Shown here: piece after piece, positions 51,632-60,422 of the stretch
Position numbering within the stretch: the stretch's first letter is position 1
Layout: each line of letters opens with the position of its first letter
NCBI RefSeq assembly: GCF_010730195.1
Contig: NZ_AP022613.1
Span: 3,224,001 to 3,288,000, forward strand
Reading direction: 5' to 3'
Length of the DNA stretch: 64,000 nt
Origin: Mycobacterium conspicuum
GTDB lineage: Bacteria > Actinomycetota > Actinomycetes > Mycobacteriales > Mycobacteriaceae
Translations under genes and position numbers: made by a program
The notes under the pieces: model-generated
Told to the model about the DNA's origin: nothing
Seen by the model: only the letters and a program-made list of their open reading frames with translations
Databases searched by the model: none

Positions 51632-51680
51632 GCTTGCCGACTCTAGCCCGGATGAGTCACATTCAGCCCACGACACCGCG

Positions 51681-51686
51681 TATAAT
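51681..51686 (+). promoter_or_regulatory. Candidate -10 element of rbpA
   Basis: A perfect TATAAT hexamer about 145 bp upstream of the rbpA start. No convincing -35 element is seen at the normal distance, and it lies inside the possible longer forms of the divergent Rv2049c-like gene. Confidence 0.35.
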
Positions 51687-51831
51687 CGGTGGTCGCGTCC
51701 CATCCGCGCGCGCAGGTCCGGGGAACTTGACAGCCCGTCGAAACGTTTGACCAACCGGATCATTCCAGAAAAGATTTGCCATTACGGGAGAGCCCGAGAG
51801 CTCACAGGCCACCTAAAAGGAGTAAGTGCTT

Positions 51832-52167
51832 ATGGCTGATCGCGTCCTGCGAGGTAGTCGCCTCGGAGCCGTGAGCTACGAGACCGACCGCAACCACGAC
51901 CTGGCGCCGCGTCAGATAGCGCGGTACCGCACCGATAACGGGGAAGAGTTCGAGGTTCCCTTCGCCGACGACGCCGACATCCCCGGCACCTGGCTGTGCC
52001 GCAACGGCATGGAGGGCACCCTGATCGAGGGCGACCTGCCGGAGCCCAAGAAGGTCAAGCCGCCCCGCACGCACTGGGACATGCTGCTGGAGCGCCGCAG
52101 CGTCGAGGAACTCGAAGAGCTGCTCAAGGAGCGCCTGGACATCATCAGGTCGCGGCGCCGGGGCTGA
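51832..52167 (+). CDS. rbpA: RNA polymerase-binding protein RbpA
   Basis: A 111-residue actinobacterial transcription factor that binds the beta' subunit and group I/II sigma factors and stabilises open promoter complexes. The protein begins MADRVLRGSRLGAVSYETDR, then has the core RbpA domain (RTDNGEEFEVPFADDADIPG, TWLCRNGMEG), the basic linker (EPKKVKPPRTHW) and the sigma-interaction domain (MLLERRSVEELEELLKERLD). Length and sequence are those of the mycobacterial protein. AAAAGGAG precedes the ATG at 51832. Its stop directly abuts the convergent ppm1 stop. In the M. tuberculosis order it is Rv2050. Confidence 0.97.
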   Translation: MADRVLRGSRLGAVSYETDRNHDLAPRQIARYRTDNGEEFEVPFADDADIPGTWLCRNGMEGTLIEGDLPEPKKVKPPRTHWDMLLERRSVEELEELLKERLDIIRSRRRG

Positions 52168-52974
52168 TTAGGGGCTGACCCGCGAGTCACCGGCCTTGGA
52201 GCCGGTGCTCGCCCGGGCAAAGCGCGCCTCGATGCCCCAGCGGGTGACCTTGCCCAACGCTTCACGGATATTGGATCCGCTCATCTTGGACACGCCGAGT
52301 TCGCGCTCGGTGAAGGTGATCGGCACCTCGGCGACGACGAACCCGTTGCGCACCGTGCGGTTGGTCAGGTCGATCTGGAAGCAATACCCCTTGGAGTCCA
52401 CCGCGTCGAGGTCGATCGCTTCGAGCACCTCGCGGCGGTACGCGCGGTAGCCGGCGGTGATGTCGTGGACGCTGACGCCGAGCGACAGCCGCGCGTAGGT
52501 GTTCGCGGTCCAGGACAGCGCCCAGCGTCGCCAGGGCCAGTTGCGCACCGTGCCGCCGTCGACGTAGCGCGAACCGATGGCCAGGTCGGCCCCGGCGTCG
52601 ACGGCCTCGAGCAGCCGGTGCAGCTGCTCCGGCGCGTGGCTGCCGTCCGCGTCCATCTCGACGAGCACCGAGTACTGCCGGCTCAACCCCCAGGCGAAAC
52701 CTTCCAGGTAGGCCGCGCCCAACCCGTTTTTGACGGTGCGGTGCAGCACGTGCGTGCGACCGCCATCGGCGGCCGCCAGCTCGTCGGCGAGTTGGCCGGT
52801 GCCGTCGGGGCTGTTGTCGTCGACGACGAGCACGTGCACGTCGGGGCACGAGGCCTTGAGCCGCGCATGGATCAGCGGCAGGTTCTCCCGCTCATTGAAG
52901 GTCGGGATGATCACCAGGACGCGCTGGCTGGGGCGACTCCCCGGGCTCGGGGGCGCCGGCTGGCCGGTGGTCAT
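52168..52974 (-). CDS. ppm1: Polyprenol monophosphomannose synthase
   Basis: A 268-residue GT2-family glycosyltransferase that transfers mannose from GDP-mannose to polyprenyl phosphate, giving the donor for lipoarabinomannan synthesis and protein mannosylation. Typical blocks are VIIPTFNERENLPLIHARLK, VVDDNSPDGTGQLADEL, the metal-binding VEMDADGSHAPEQL, GSRYVDGG and SVHDITAGYRAYRREVLEAI. No C-terminal membrane anchor is present, as expected for the mycobacterial catalytic domain. In M. tuberculosis this domain is fused behind Lnt in one protein; here it is a separate frame overlapping the end of lnt by 83 bp. The ATG at 52974 gives MTTGQPAPPS. Confidence 0.93.
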   Translation of the reverse strand: MTTGQPAPPSPGSRPSQRVLVIIPTFNERENLPLIHARLKASCPDVHVLVVDDNSPDGTGQLADELAAADGGRTHVLHRTVKNGLGAAYLEGFAWGLSRQYSVLVEMDADGSHAPEQLHRLLEAVDAGADLAIGSRYVDGGTVRNWPWRRWALSWTANTYARLSLGVSVHDITAGYRAYRREVLEAIDLDAVDSKGYCFQIDLTNRTVRNGFVVAEVPITFTERELGVSKMSGSNIREALGKVTRWGIEARFARASTGSKAGDSRVSP

Positions 52975-54952
52975 GTAGCTCCTCTAGGTGTCGCCCGGAA
53001 TCGAAAATCTCGTGTTCGCCGCCCTCGTCGTCGGGCGCCGCGACGTCTGCAACCTTGCGGTCCTTGGGGTCCTTAACCTCGGCCGGGGCACGGGACCGCC
53101 GGCGATTCGGACGCAAGGATCCCCTATTCTGCCAAATTCCGATCAAAATAACCGCTCCAGCGGTCCCGACCAGCATCCATCGCACGATCGGAGCCCAGCG
53201 GGTTGCCGGCGTCAGCGACGTCTTGAGCCGGACCAGCGTGTCCAGGTAGGCGGGCTGGAAGAACTCCGTGCGGCCCAACTCGCCTCCGTCCGGCGCGATG
53301 ACGGCACTGATCCCGGTGGTGCCGGCGACCAGGACGTAGCGGTCGTGCTCGACGGCCCGAACCTTGGCGAACGCGAGCTGTTGCTCGCTCATGTCCTGGT
53401 TGAACGTGGCATTGTTGCTGGGCACCGCGAGCAGCTGGGCGCCGCCCAGGACCGCCTTGCGCGGCGCGCGGTCGAAGATCACCTCCCAGCAGGTGGCCAC
53501 CCCCACCGGCACTCCGGCGACGTGGACGACGGCGCTGCTGCTGCGGGGCACGAAGTGGCCGGCGCGGTCGGCATACCCGGACAGATGCTTGAACAGCCAC
53601 GGCATCGGCAGGTACTCGCCGAACGGCTGCACGATTTCCTTGTCGTGGCGGTCGCCCGGCCCGGAGACCGGATTCCACACGATCACCGTGTTGGTGTATT
53701 CGGGCGGCTCTTGAACCCGACCGGCGGCGTCGAGCACGGTGCCGACCAGGATCGGGGCGCCGATGGCCTGCGCCGCCGCCTGGATCTCCTGTCCCGCCTC
53801 GGCATACAGCAGCGGATCGAGGTCCGACGAGTCCTCGGGCCAGATGACGAATTGGGGTTGGGGGGCGCTGCCGGCGCGCACGTCCTCGGCCAACCGCATC
53901 GTCTCGCGGACGTGGTTGTCCAGCACCGCTCGGCGCTGGTTGTTGAACTGCAGGCCGAGTCGGGGCACATTGCCCTGCACGATCGCCACCGTGACCGCCG
54001 GTTCCCCACCCGACCCGGTGCCCGCGTGCCGCACCCGCGGCCAAGCGAGCGCCGCGGTGAGCAACACCAAGCAGATGCAGACGCCGGGCAGCAGCACGGC
54101 CGGCGGATCCGCGGCCCGCGTGCGGTCGCTCGGGCGCAGCCAGTGCGCAATCTCCAGCGCGATCGCGGTCAGGCTCGAGCCCACCAGCACGATCGCTGTG
54201 GACAGCAGGGCAACGCCGCCAAGTTGGACCAGCGGCAGCAGAGGCCCGTTGGTTTGACCGAAAGTGACCGACCCCCAGGGAAACCCGCCGAACGGGAAAA
54301 TCGACTTCAACCACTCCTGCGCCGCCCACAGCACCGCGAACCAGATCGGCCACCCGGGCAGCCGGCGCACCACGACCGCGAACAGGCCGAACAGCGCGGG
54401 ATACAGCGCGCACACCGTGGCGAGCGCCACCCAGGGCATGGCGCCCACCAGCAGGCTGACCCAGGGCAGCAGCGCCAGGTAGAAGACCAGCCCGAACAGG
54501 AATCCGTAGCCCAGGCCGCCCAGCAGCGTGGTGGCCGGGCGGGTGAGCACCCACGCCAGCAGCGCGAACGCGACGACGGCGGCCCACCACCAGTTCGTGG
54601 GCGGGAAGCTGGCCACGAACAGCCCGGCGGCCACCACGGTGAGCACCAACCGCGGCAGCCGCGGCACCAGCCACGCCCGCAGGGCGGGCAGCCGCGCCGC
54701 GACAGCCCCGCCCGCCCCCGTCAGCGCCGTGCGTGCGCCCGCTCCGCGCCGCGCGGCCGGGCTGGGTGGCTTCGCCGCATCGCTGGCTTCGAGGTCGGGT
54801 TCCTGCGCTTCCTGCGTATCCGGTGGCTGCTGCGGCGGCGGTGGCTCGAGCCCGGGCCCGCCGGCCGGCACCGCATCGGCGGGTTGCTCCCGTGGCCGAC
54901 TGGGTCGACGGGCACGGTGTCGAGGCCGCGCCGGCGGATCAGGGTTAGCCAT
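52892..54952 (-). CDS. lnt: Apolipoprotein N-acyltransferase
   Basis: A 686-residue membrane enzyme that N-acylates the lipid-modified cysteine of lipoproteins. A long Pro/Ala/Arg-rich cytosolic start (about 110 residues) precedes about seven spans, then a nitrilase-like domain with the Glu-Lys-Cys triad: Glu in FVIWPEDSSDLDPLL, Lys in HDKEIVQPFGEYLPM and Cys in GVATCWEVIFDRAPR. A final span is followed by a charged tail that runs over the ppm1 start. The ATG at 54952 overlaps the upstream amidohydrolase stop by 8 bp. The 83-bp overlap with ppm1 mirrors the fused Lnt-Ppm1 of M. tuberculosis and the separate proteins of M. smegmatis. Confidence 0.93.
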   Translation of the reverse strand: MANPDPPARPRHRARRPSRPREQPADAVPAGGPGLEPPPPQQPPDTQEAQEPDLEASDAAKPPSPAARRGAGARTALTGAGGAVAARLPALRAWLVPRLPRLVLTVVAAGLFVASFPPTNWWWAAVVAFALLAWVLTRPATTLLGGLGYGFLFGLVFYLALLPWVSLLVGAMPWVALATVCALYPALFGLFAVVVRRLPGWPIWFAVLWAAQEWLKSIFPFGGFPWGSVTFGQTNGPLLPLVQLGGVALLSTAIVLVGSSLTAIALEIAHWLRPSDRTRAADPPAVLLPGVCICLVLLTAALAWPRVRHAGTGSGGEPAVTVAIVQGNVPRLGLQFNNQRRAVLDNHVRETMRLAEDVRAGSAPQPQFVIWPEDSSDLDPLLYAEAGQEIQAAAQAIGAPILVGTVLDAAGRVQEPPEYTNTVIVWNPVSGPGDRHDKEIVQPFGEYLPMPWLFKHLSGYADRAGHFVPRSSSAVVHVAGVPVGVATCWEVIFDRAPRKAVLGGAQLLAVPSNNATFNQDMSEQQLAFAKVRAVEHDRYVLVAGTTGISAVIAPDGGELGRTEFFQPAYLDTLVRLKTSLTPATRWAPIVRWMLVGTAGAVILIGIWQNRGSLRPNRRRSRAPAEVKDPKDRKVADVAAPDDEGGEHEIFDSGRHLEELHDHRPAGAPEPGESPQPARPGDHPDLQ

Positions 54953-56552
54953 GGATGACGGCACCCCGATGCACGGTTTGTCGGCAGCGCGGCAACGGGT
55001 CGCCCGGGTGCAATCGCGGTAGCGCTGGCACCCGGGACCTCGGGTCGGTGGACCAGCGCTGCACCGCGTCGCGCGGTGCGCTGACGTCCAGGGGGCCGGC
55101 GTCCCACACGGCATAGGAGGCCGGTGCGCCGGGCACCAGGGTTCCGATTGTGCCGTCCCGGACACCGGCTGCCCGCCAGCCACCGCGGGTCGCGGCGGCG
55201 AAGGCCGCCCGCGCCGAAATGGCGCTGCCGGGGGTGTGGTGATTGACGGCCGCTCGCACGCTCGCCCACGGATCGAGCCCGGTCACCGGGGCATCCGAAC
55301 CTAGCGCGAGGGGCACGCCTTGGGATGCTAACAGCGCAAAGGGGTTGAGTTGGCCGCCTCGCGCCGTGCCGAGCCGACGGGCGTACATGCCGTCGCCGCC
55401 GCCCCACAAAGCGTCGAAATTGGGCTGCACGCTGGCGATGACGCCCCACGCGCCCAGCTTCGCGGCCTGATCGGGGCTGACCATCTCCACATGCTCCAGC
55501 CGGTGCCCGCACCGGGCGACGGCGACCGACCCGAGGTCCGCGACGACGCGTTCGAGGGCGTCGACCACCGCCGAGACCGCGGCGTCGCCGATGACGTGGA
55601 AACCCGCGGTCACCTGCGCCTCGGTGCAGGCCCGCAGGTGGGCTTCGACGGCCTCGGGCTCGAGGTAGCAGGTGCCGGTGCGACCCGGCGCGTCGGCGTA
55701 GGGCTCGTGCAGCCACGCGGTGTGTGAGCCGATCGCCCCGTCGACGAACAGATCACCGGCCAGCCCGGCGGCTCCGGTCTGTTCCATCAGCGCGCGGGCC
55801 TGTGCGGGTGTGGTCACCGCCTCCCCCCAGTAGCCGATCACCTCGACGCCGTGGGTGATGGTGCGCAGCTGCAGCCAATCGTCCAGCCCGCCGATCTCGG
55901 GGCCCGCGCATTCGTGCACCGCGACGATCCCGGACGCGGCGGCCGCCCGCAGCGCCGCGGCCCTGGCCTCGGCCAGCTGTTCGGCCGTCAGCAGGTCACG
56001 GGCGACGGCCCGGACCAAATGGTGGGCATCGCCGGCCAGCGGGCGCTCGCCGTCGTACCCGGCGGCGCCGGCCAGTTGTGGGACCAGCCGGCGCAGCGCC
56101 GTCGAGGCCAGCGCGGAGTGCACGTCGACGCGCGCCAGGTAGGCGGGGCGGTCGCCGAGTGCCGCGTCCAGGTCGGCCGTGCTCGGCGGCGTGTTCTCCG
56201 GCCAGCTCGACTCGTCCCAGCCGTGCCCCCACACCGCCCGGCCCGGGTGCGCGCCGGCGTAGTCGGCGACCATCCGGATGCAGTGCGCGCGCGACGTGGC
56301 CGGCCGCAGGTCCAGGCCGCTGATGGTGAGGCCGGTCGCGCTCAGGTGGAGGTGGCTGTCGACGAATCCCGGCGCCACGAAGCCGCCGTCGAGGTCCACC
56401 GTCTCGGCGTCGGGGAACTGGCCGCGGCCGACGTCATCGCTGCCGAGCCACGCGATGACACCGTCGCGCACCGCCAGCGCGGTGGCGTCGGGGTGGGTCG
56501 GGCTGTGCACCCGCCCGTTCACCAGCAGCGTGGTGGTGTGAATCGGCGTCAC
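54945..56552 (-). CDS. Amidohydrolase (YtcJ-like), Rv2052c position
   Basis: A 535-residue metal-dependent hydrolase of the amidohydrolase superfamily. The first metal motif is GFVDSHLHLSATG (HxH). Other superfamily features are the YLARVDVHSAL region, CGHRLEHVEMVSPDQ with its histidines, and the aspartate in LALGSDAPVTGLDPWASVRA. The YtcJ-like subgroup has broad or unknown amide substrates. Length matches Rv2052c, which lies between fxsA and ppm1 in M. tuberculosis. It starts 9 bp after the fxsA stop and overlaps lnt, so fxsA-amidohydrolase-lnt-ppm1 form one operon. Confidence 0.85.
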   Translation of the reverse strand: MTPIHTTTLLVNGRVHSPTHPDATALAVRDGVIAWLGSDDVGRGQFPDAETVDLDGGFVAPGFVDSHLHLSATGLTISGLDLRPATSRAHCIRMVADYAGAHPGRAVWGHGWDESSWPENTPPSTADLDAALGDRPAYLARVDVHSALASTALRRLVPQLAGAAGYDGERPLAGDAHHLVRAVARDLLTAEQLAEARAAALRAAAASGIVAVHECAGPEIGGLDDWLQLRTITHGVEVIGYWGEAVTTPAQARALMEQTGAAGLAGDLFVDGAIGSHTAWLHEPYADAPGRTGTCYLEPEAVEAHLRACTEAQVTAGFHVIGDAAVSAVVDALERVVADLGSVAVARCGHRLEHVEMVSPDQAAKLGAWGVIASVQPNFDALWGGGDGMYARRLGTARGGQLNPFALLASQGVPLALGSDAPVTGLDPWASVRAAVNHHTPGSAISARAAFAAATRGGWRAAGVRDGTIGTLVPGAPASYAVWDAGPLDVSAPRDAVQRWSTDPRSRVPALPRLHPGDPLPRCRQTVHRGAVIHG

Positions 56553-56561
56553 ACGGTAAAA

Positions 56562-57017
56562 CTACGTGCGCTCAGGCAACACACGGGGCTCGACGTCGAT
56601 CACGTCGCCGTCGATGTAGTCGATGTGGCTGGTGTTGTCGCCGCGCACCGGCACCTGGAACTGGAATCGACGCATCGCGATGCCGGCCAGTCCGGGGCTG
56701 GCGGCCGCGCGTATCGGCGGCACCAGCAGCAACAGCCCGACGACCGTGGTGGCCAGCCCCGGGACCAGGAGCAGGCCGCTGGCCAGGGCGACCACCGCGC
56801 CGTCGCTGAGCGCAACGCGCGGTTCCTTCAGGCCCGAGCGCAGCTGCGCGAGCTGGCTACTGAGCTGCCAGCCGGCCAGCGGCGCCCACAGGACCAACCC
56901 GAGCACGAACGTCGCCAACAGCACCAGTAACGTCCAGCCGACGCCGATCGTCGCCGCAAGTCCGATGAGCACGATGAGCTCGACGACCGCGTAGCTGAGT
57001 AACAACCGCCGCATCAT
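56562..57017 (-). CDS. fxsA: FxsA-family membrane protein
   Basis: About 151 residues with an N-terminal two-helix membrane part (RRLLLSYAVVELIVLIGLAA, GWTLLVLLATFVLGLVL), a hydrophilic linker and another hydrophobic pair (DGAVVALASGLLLVPGLATT, VVGLLLLVPPIRA). This is the FxsA/F-plasmid-exclusion-suppressor family, whose role is not well defined. Position between the Rv2052c and Rv2054 homologues matches M. tuberculosis fxsA. Start at the first ATG of an ATG-ATG pair (57017); the open frame continues upstream to 57146 without family features. Confidence 0.85.
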   Translation of the reverse strand: MMRRLLLSYAVVELIVLIGLAATIGVGWTLLVLLATFVLGLVLWAPLAGWQLSSQLAQLRSGLKEPRVALSDGAVVALASGLLLVPGLATTVVGLLLLVPPIRAAASPGLAGIAMRRFQFQVPVRGDNTSHIDYIDGDVIDVEPRVLPERT

Positions 57018-57090
57018 GTGAGGCCAACGTCCGCGGGCCCGGCGGAAGTTCCTGTTTCGGTGCGCGCCGGGGCTGCAGTTAGATAACTGT

Positions 57091-57798
57091 ATGACCACGA
57101 TTGAGATCGACACCCCCGATGGACCGATCGACGCCCTGCTCAGCATCCCGCCGGGGGATGGCCCGTGGCCTGGCGTGGTGGTGATCCACGACGCGATCGG
57201 CTACCAGCCGGACAAGGAGTCGATCAACGACCACATCGCCCGCGCCGGCTATGTCGCGTTGACGCCGAATATGTTCGCGCGGGGCGGCCGGGGCCGCTGC
57301 GTCATGCGGGTCATGCGTGAGCTGCTGACCAAGCGGGGCCGCGCCCTTGACGACATCCTGGCCGCGCGCGATCACCTGCTCGGGATGCGGGAATGCTCGG
57401 GGCGGGTGGGCATCGCCGGCTTCTGCATGGGCGGCGGGTTCGCACTCATCATGTCGCCCAAGGGTTTTGGCGCCTCGGCACCGTTCTACGGCACGCCGCT
57501 GCCGCGCCATCTCAGCGAGACGCTGGATGGCGCGTGCCCCATCGTGGCGAGCTTCGGCGGCCGCGACCCATTAGGTGTCGGCGCGCCCAACAAATTGCGC
57601 GAGGTGACCACCAGGAAGAACATCACGGCCGACATCAAGACCTACCCCGGCGTCGGGCACAGCTTTGCCAACAAGCTCCCGGGCCAGCCCCTGATTCGCG
57701 TCGCGGGGTTCGGCTATGACCAGGACGCGACCGAGGACGCGTGGAGCCGCGTCTTCGCCTTCTTCGGCGAGCACCTGCGGGCGGACGCCACAACGTAA
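57091..57798 (+). CDS. Dienelactone hydrolase-family protein, Rv2054-like
   Basis: A 235-residue alpha/beta hydrolase with the dienelactone hydrolase triad: Cys in GIAGFCMGGGFAL, Asp in FGGRDPLG and His in PGVGHSFANK. The N-terminal strand pair (GPWPGVVVIHDAIGY) forms the oxyanion region. It would hydrolyse a lactone or ester, but the natural substrate is unknown. It corresponds to Rv2054, divergent from fxsA with 73 bp between the starts. Confidence 0.88.
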   Translation: MTTIEIDTPDGPIDALLSIPPGDGPWPGVVVIHDAIGYQPDKESINDHIARAGYVALTPNMFARGGRGRCVMRVMRELLTKRGRALDDILAARDHLLGMRECSGRVGIAGFCMGGGFALIMSPKGFGASAPFYGTPLPRHLSETLDGACPIVASFGGRDPLGVGAPNKLREVTTRKNITADIKTYPGVGHSFANKLPGQPLIRVAGFGYDQDATEDAWSRVFAFFGEHLRADATT

Positions 57799-57805
57799 TT
57801 CGGTC

Positions 57806-58681
57806 CTACGGCGTCCGGGCCTTCAGCTTCTCGGACAACACCGCCGCGAAGGTGTGCGTGTCGCCGGGCCAGCGCGCCGACACATAGTTGCCGTCATCGA
57901 CAACGAACGCCGGGCGCGAGTCGGTCGCCGTGTCTCGGACCAGCCCGGAGGTCTTGAGCCGCCACCGCGGCGACCCGCGGGCGACGTCGCGAAAATCCGC
58001 CGAATCCGCAAGGGCACGAGTGACTTCCGACTCCACAGACATGTATCCGCCGGGCTGGCCCGGTTCTTCAATGTAGGTGCGGTAGTAGTCGGGATCCCAG
58101 AACCGGGTGATACGGGTGAGGCGCCAGGCGGTGCGCTCCAGCGCCCACGTCAGCGCGGTGGTCTTGCGCCCGTAGAGCACCGAGCGACCGGTGGCGGGAT
58201 CCACGCTGCGGGCCGCGAGCAGCACGCCGTGACAGATCGCGGCCACCAGCATCCCGCGGCCAAAGGCGTCGACGACAAGCCGTTGCAGAATCTCGCTGTC
58301 GATGAAGCTGCGCATGCCGCGGGCCCGGTGCCCGCCGGGCAGCAGCAACGCGTCGACGGGATCGGAACCGTCGAGGCTGGCCTGGGCCCAGCTGATCGGA
58401 TGCTGAAATTCGTTGGAGGACAGCATGTCCCGGTATGCCTCGCGGCCATCCTTGTTGGCCCGCAGGGCCAGTCCGAGCAGCGGGACGGCACCCACCAGCG
58501 GCAGCGCGGACCAGACATCCAGGCCCCGGCCGCTGACCATGATGTCGTCGGCGACCCCGGGCTTTCCGCTCTCGGTGGCGAAGACGACGCGATGACCGTT
58601 GCGGGTCAACACGCGCCAGCTGACCGCGACCTCCGTCGGATCGAAATCACGATCCGGGATAGGGATCAGGACGGTGCTCAT
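57806..58681 (-). CDS. DJ-1/PfpI-family protein
   Basis: A 291-residue DJ-1/PfpI superfamily protein. The nucleophile elbow is VAAICHGVLLAARS with cysteine and histidine adjacent, preceded by the LLLPGGHRARGMRSF strand and loop. N-terminally it starts STVLIPIPDRDFDPTEVAVS. The family includes glyoxalases, chaperones and amidotransferase-like proteins; the long insert (ALPLVGAVPLLGLALRANKD) and extended C-terminus are unlike short DJ-1 proteins. It lies convergent to the Rv2054-like gene with 7 bp between ends, and downstream of the Rv2061c-like gene on the same strand. In M. tuberculosis this position holds alternative ribosomal protein genes instead. Confidence 0.82.
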   Translation of the reverse strand: MSTVLIPIPDRDFDPTEVAVSWRVLTRNGHRVVFATESGKPGVADDIMVSGRGLDVWSALPLVGAVPLLGLALRANKDGREAYRDMLSSNEFQHPISWAQASLDGSDPVDALLLPGGHRARGMRSFIDSEILQRLVVDAFGRGMLVAAICHGVLLAARSVDPATGRSVLYGRKTTALTWALERTAWRLTRITRFWDPDYYRTYIEEPGQPGGYMSVESEVTRALADSADFRDVARGSPRWRLKTSGLVRDTATDSRPAFVVDDGNYVSARWPGDTHTFAAVLSEKLKARTP

Positions 58682-58730
58682 CGTGGCGATCGCGGGGGCG
58701 GCACTAGCCGGGCGGAGCGGATCGCCATCA

Positions 58731-59132
58731 TCATGCGGGGTTCACTTTGAGCTCAAGACCCACGTTCTTTTCCATGCCGCCGCGCAGCTTGGAGAAGAAG
58801 TTGAATACCTTGCCCACGATGCCATACCGCTCGCCGATCGCGTCGTAGACGGCACCCGTCTGCGACTTGTCCAACAGGGCCGCGGTGCCCTCGACGGCGT
58901 CGCTCGTGGCGCGCCCGCCCATGGTGCAGGTCGCCATCGTCACGCGCGGCGTGTTGCGGATGCGCTTGACCTTCCACGAGTCGGCCTGGGTGATCACCAG
59001 CAGCCGGTCCCCGCGCTCCTTGTCCAAGGCGGCCCAGATCGGGGTGGGCTTGGGCCGGCCGTCCTTGGTGAATGTGGTCAGCAGGATGTACTGCGCCTTC
59101 GCGAGGTCGGCGAACGTGGGTGTCACGGTCAC
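58731..59132 (-). CDS. PPOX-class F420-dependent oxidoreductase, Rv2061c-like
   Basis: A 133-residue split-barrel flavin/F420-binding protein. Features are FADLAKAQYILLTTFTKDGR, PKPTPIWAALD, LLVITQADSWKVKRIRNTPR, VTMATC and the ending GLELKVNP. These match the PPOX-class group with F420 as likely cofactor in mycobacteria. Length and location near cobN fit Rv2061c. The GTG at 59132 is 26 bp from the palindrome in front of the divergent sulfotransferase operon, so that site could also affect this gene. Confidence 0.85.
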   Translation of the reverse strand: MTVTPTFADLAKAQYILLTTFTKDGRPKPTPIWAALDKERGDRLLVITQADSWKVKRIRNTPRVTMATCTMGGRATSDAVEGTAALLDKSQTGAVYDAIGERYGIVGKVFNFFSKLRGGMEKNVGLELKVNPA

Positions 59133-59158
59133 AACCTACCTTGTTGACATTCAGGATC

Positions 59159-59187
59159 CTTAAGTGAAAATATGATTTTCACTTAAG
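59159..59187. promoter_or_regulatory. Perfect 29-bp palindrome, probable TetR operator
   Basis: Arms CTTAAGTGAAAAT and ATTTTCACTTAAG (13 bp each) flank a 3-bp centre. It is strikingly AT-rich in a GC-rich region and sits 17 bp before the GTG of the operon at 59205, in the divergent gap. The operon's third gene is a TetR regulator, so autoregulation is the likely role. As RNA it could also form a hairpin, but the position before a start fits an operator better. Confidence 0.7.
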
Positions 59188-59204
59188 AGTGAAGCGGAGA
59201 CCAC

Positions 59205-60422
59205 GTGAGCGACCCGAATCCGATGGCATGGCTGCCGTTCTCCATCGCCGAGGCGGCCCTGTCCGATGGCCCCGACGACGGTCCGGTGGCCGCCTGGTCA
59301 CACCTGTTGGACCGACTGAGCGAATCCGCGCGAGCGGTCGAATCGGATCCGGTGAACCGCAATGGAATTGATCTCGCCGCGGGCCTGCGGCACCTGCTGG
59401 TGTTGCTCGCCGCGGGCATCGACGAGGTGTTGCGGTTCGACCCGGATCCGATCCTGACGGTGGCCGCCACCAGCACCGACGACGCCGTGACCTGGGGCAT
59501 GGAGTGCCCCGACTGCATCTACACCCGGGCCGTGTTGCGCGGCGGCGAGAGCTACCGGCTGTTCGGCAATCGCGGCACCGCGCGCTACGTCGGCCTGCAG
59601 ACCATGAACGGCATCGCGGCCACGGCGAACGAGCTGGTCGACGAGCTTGAGGTCGACGCCGACGGGAACTTCGAGGTGGTGCTGTCCGGGGATCCGCATC
59701 CCGGCAACTGGATGCGCATCGAGGGCGAGCATCCCACCCTGACGGTGCGCCACTTCTTCTACGACTGGGACGCCGAAATGCCGTCGTCGCTGCGCGTCGA
59801 GCGCCTGGGCGACCGTGTGCAACTCGACGGGCGCCCGGTCGACCCGCGGGCGGCGCTGGCGCGGCAGCTGGTTGCCCTGGGCGACTTCGTCCACGGCAAC
59901 CTGGCGTTCTTTCTCCAGTTCGGCGCGGCGCCACCGACGAACGGTTTCCTGCCCGCGATCGACCGCAGCGATATCGGCGCGGCCGCCGAAAACCGGCCGG
60001 TGATCGGCCGTTGGGAACTCGGACCGGATCAGGCTCTCATCGTCGAAGTGGAACCCCCCGAAGGCATTTACTGGAGCTTCTCGATCGGCAATCCGTGGTG
60101 GGAGACGATTCACTACGGGCGCCACCAATCCAGTCTGAACGCACATCAGGCCGTCGTGGATTCCGATGGCCTGGTGCGGGTGGTGCTCTGTGCCCGTGAC
60201 CCCGGGGTAGCGAATTGGCTCGACACCGCCGGCTTCAGCAACGGGCCGATCATCCTGCGTTGCGTGCGCACCAAGACCGCGCCCACCCCGTCGACGCGGG
60301 TGGTGGCCTTCGATCACATAGCCGCCGAATTACCATCGGACACAGCCAAAGTCACACCTATCGAAAGGGCATCCATTCTCGCGGCACGCCGCCGCGCCGT
60401 GCGGGAAAGGTTCGGACGATGA
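59205..60422 (+). CDS. DUF1214-like protein
   Basis: A 405-residue soluble protein. The segment IYWSFSIGNPWWETIHYGRH near residue 285, with QSSLN and RVVLCARDPGVANWLDT, resembles the DUF1214 domain; an N-terminal region with RYVGLQTMNGIAATANELVD and FEVVLSGDPHPGNWMRI also fits the DUF1254/DUF1214 architecture. Such proteins often occur beside sulfotransferase, P450 or steroid genes in mycobacteria, without known activity. The GTG at 59205 has GGAG upstream. Its stop overlaps the sulfotransferase start (ATGA). Confidence 0.7.
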   Translation: MSDPNPMAWLPFSIAEAALSDGPDDGPVAAWSHLLDRLSESARAVESDPVNRNGIDLAAGLRHLLVLLAAGIDEVLRFDPDPILTVAATSTDDAVTWGMECPDCIYTRAVLRGGESYRLFGNRGTARYVGLQTMNGIAATANELVDELEVDADGNFEVVLSGDPHPGNWMRIEGEHPTLTVRHFFYDWDAEMPSSLRVERLGDRVQLDGRPVDPRAALARQLVALGDFVHGNLAFFLQFGAAPPTNGFLPAIDRSDIGAAAENRPVIGRWELGPDQALIVEVEPPEGIYWSFSIGNPWWETIHYGRHQSSLNAHQAVVDSDGLVRVVLCARDPGVANWLDTAGFSNGPIILRCVRTKTAPTPSTRVVAFDHIAAELPSDTAKVTPIERASILAARRRAVRERFGR

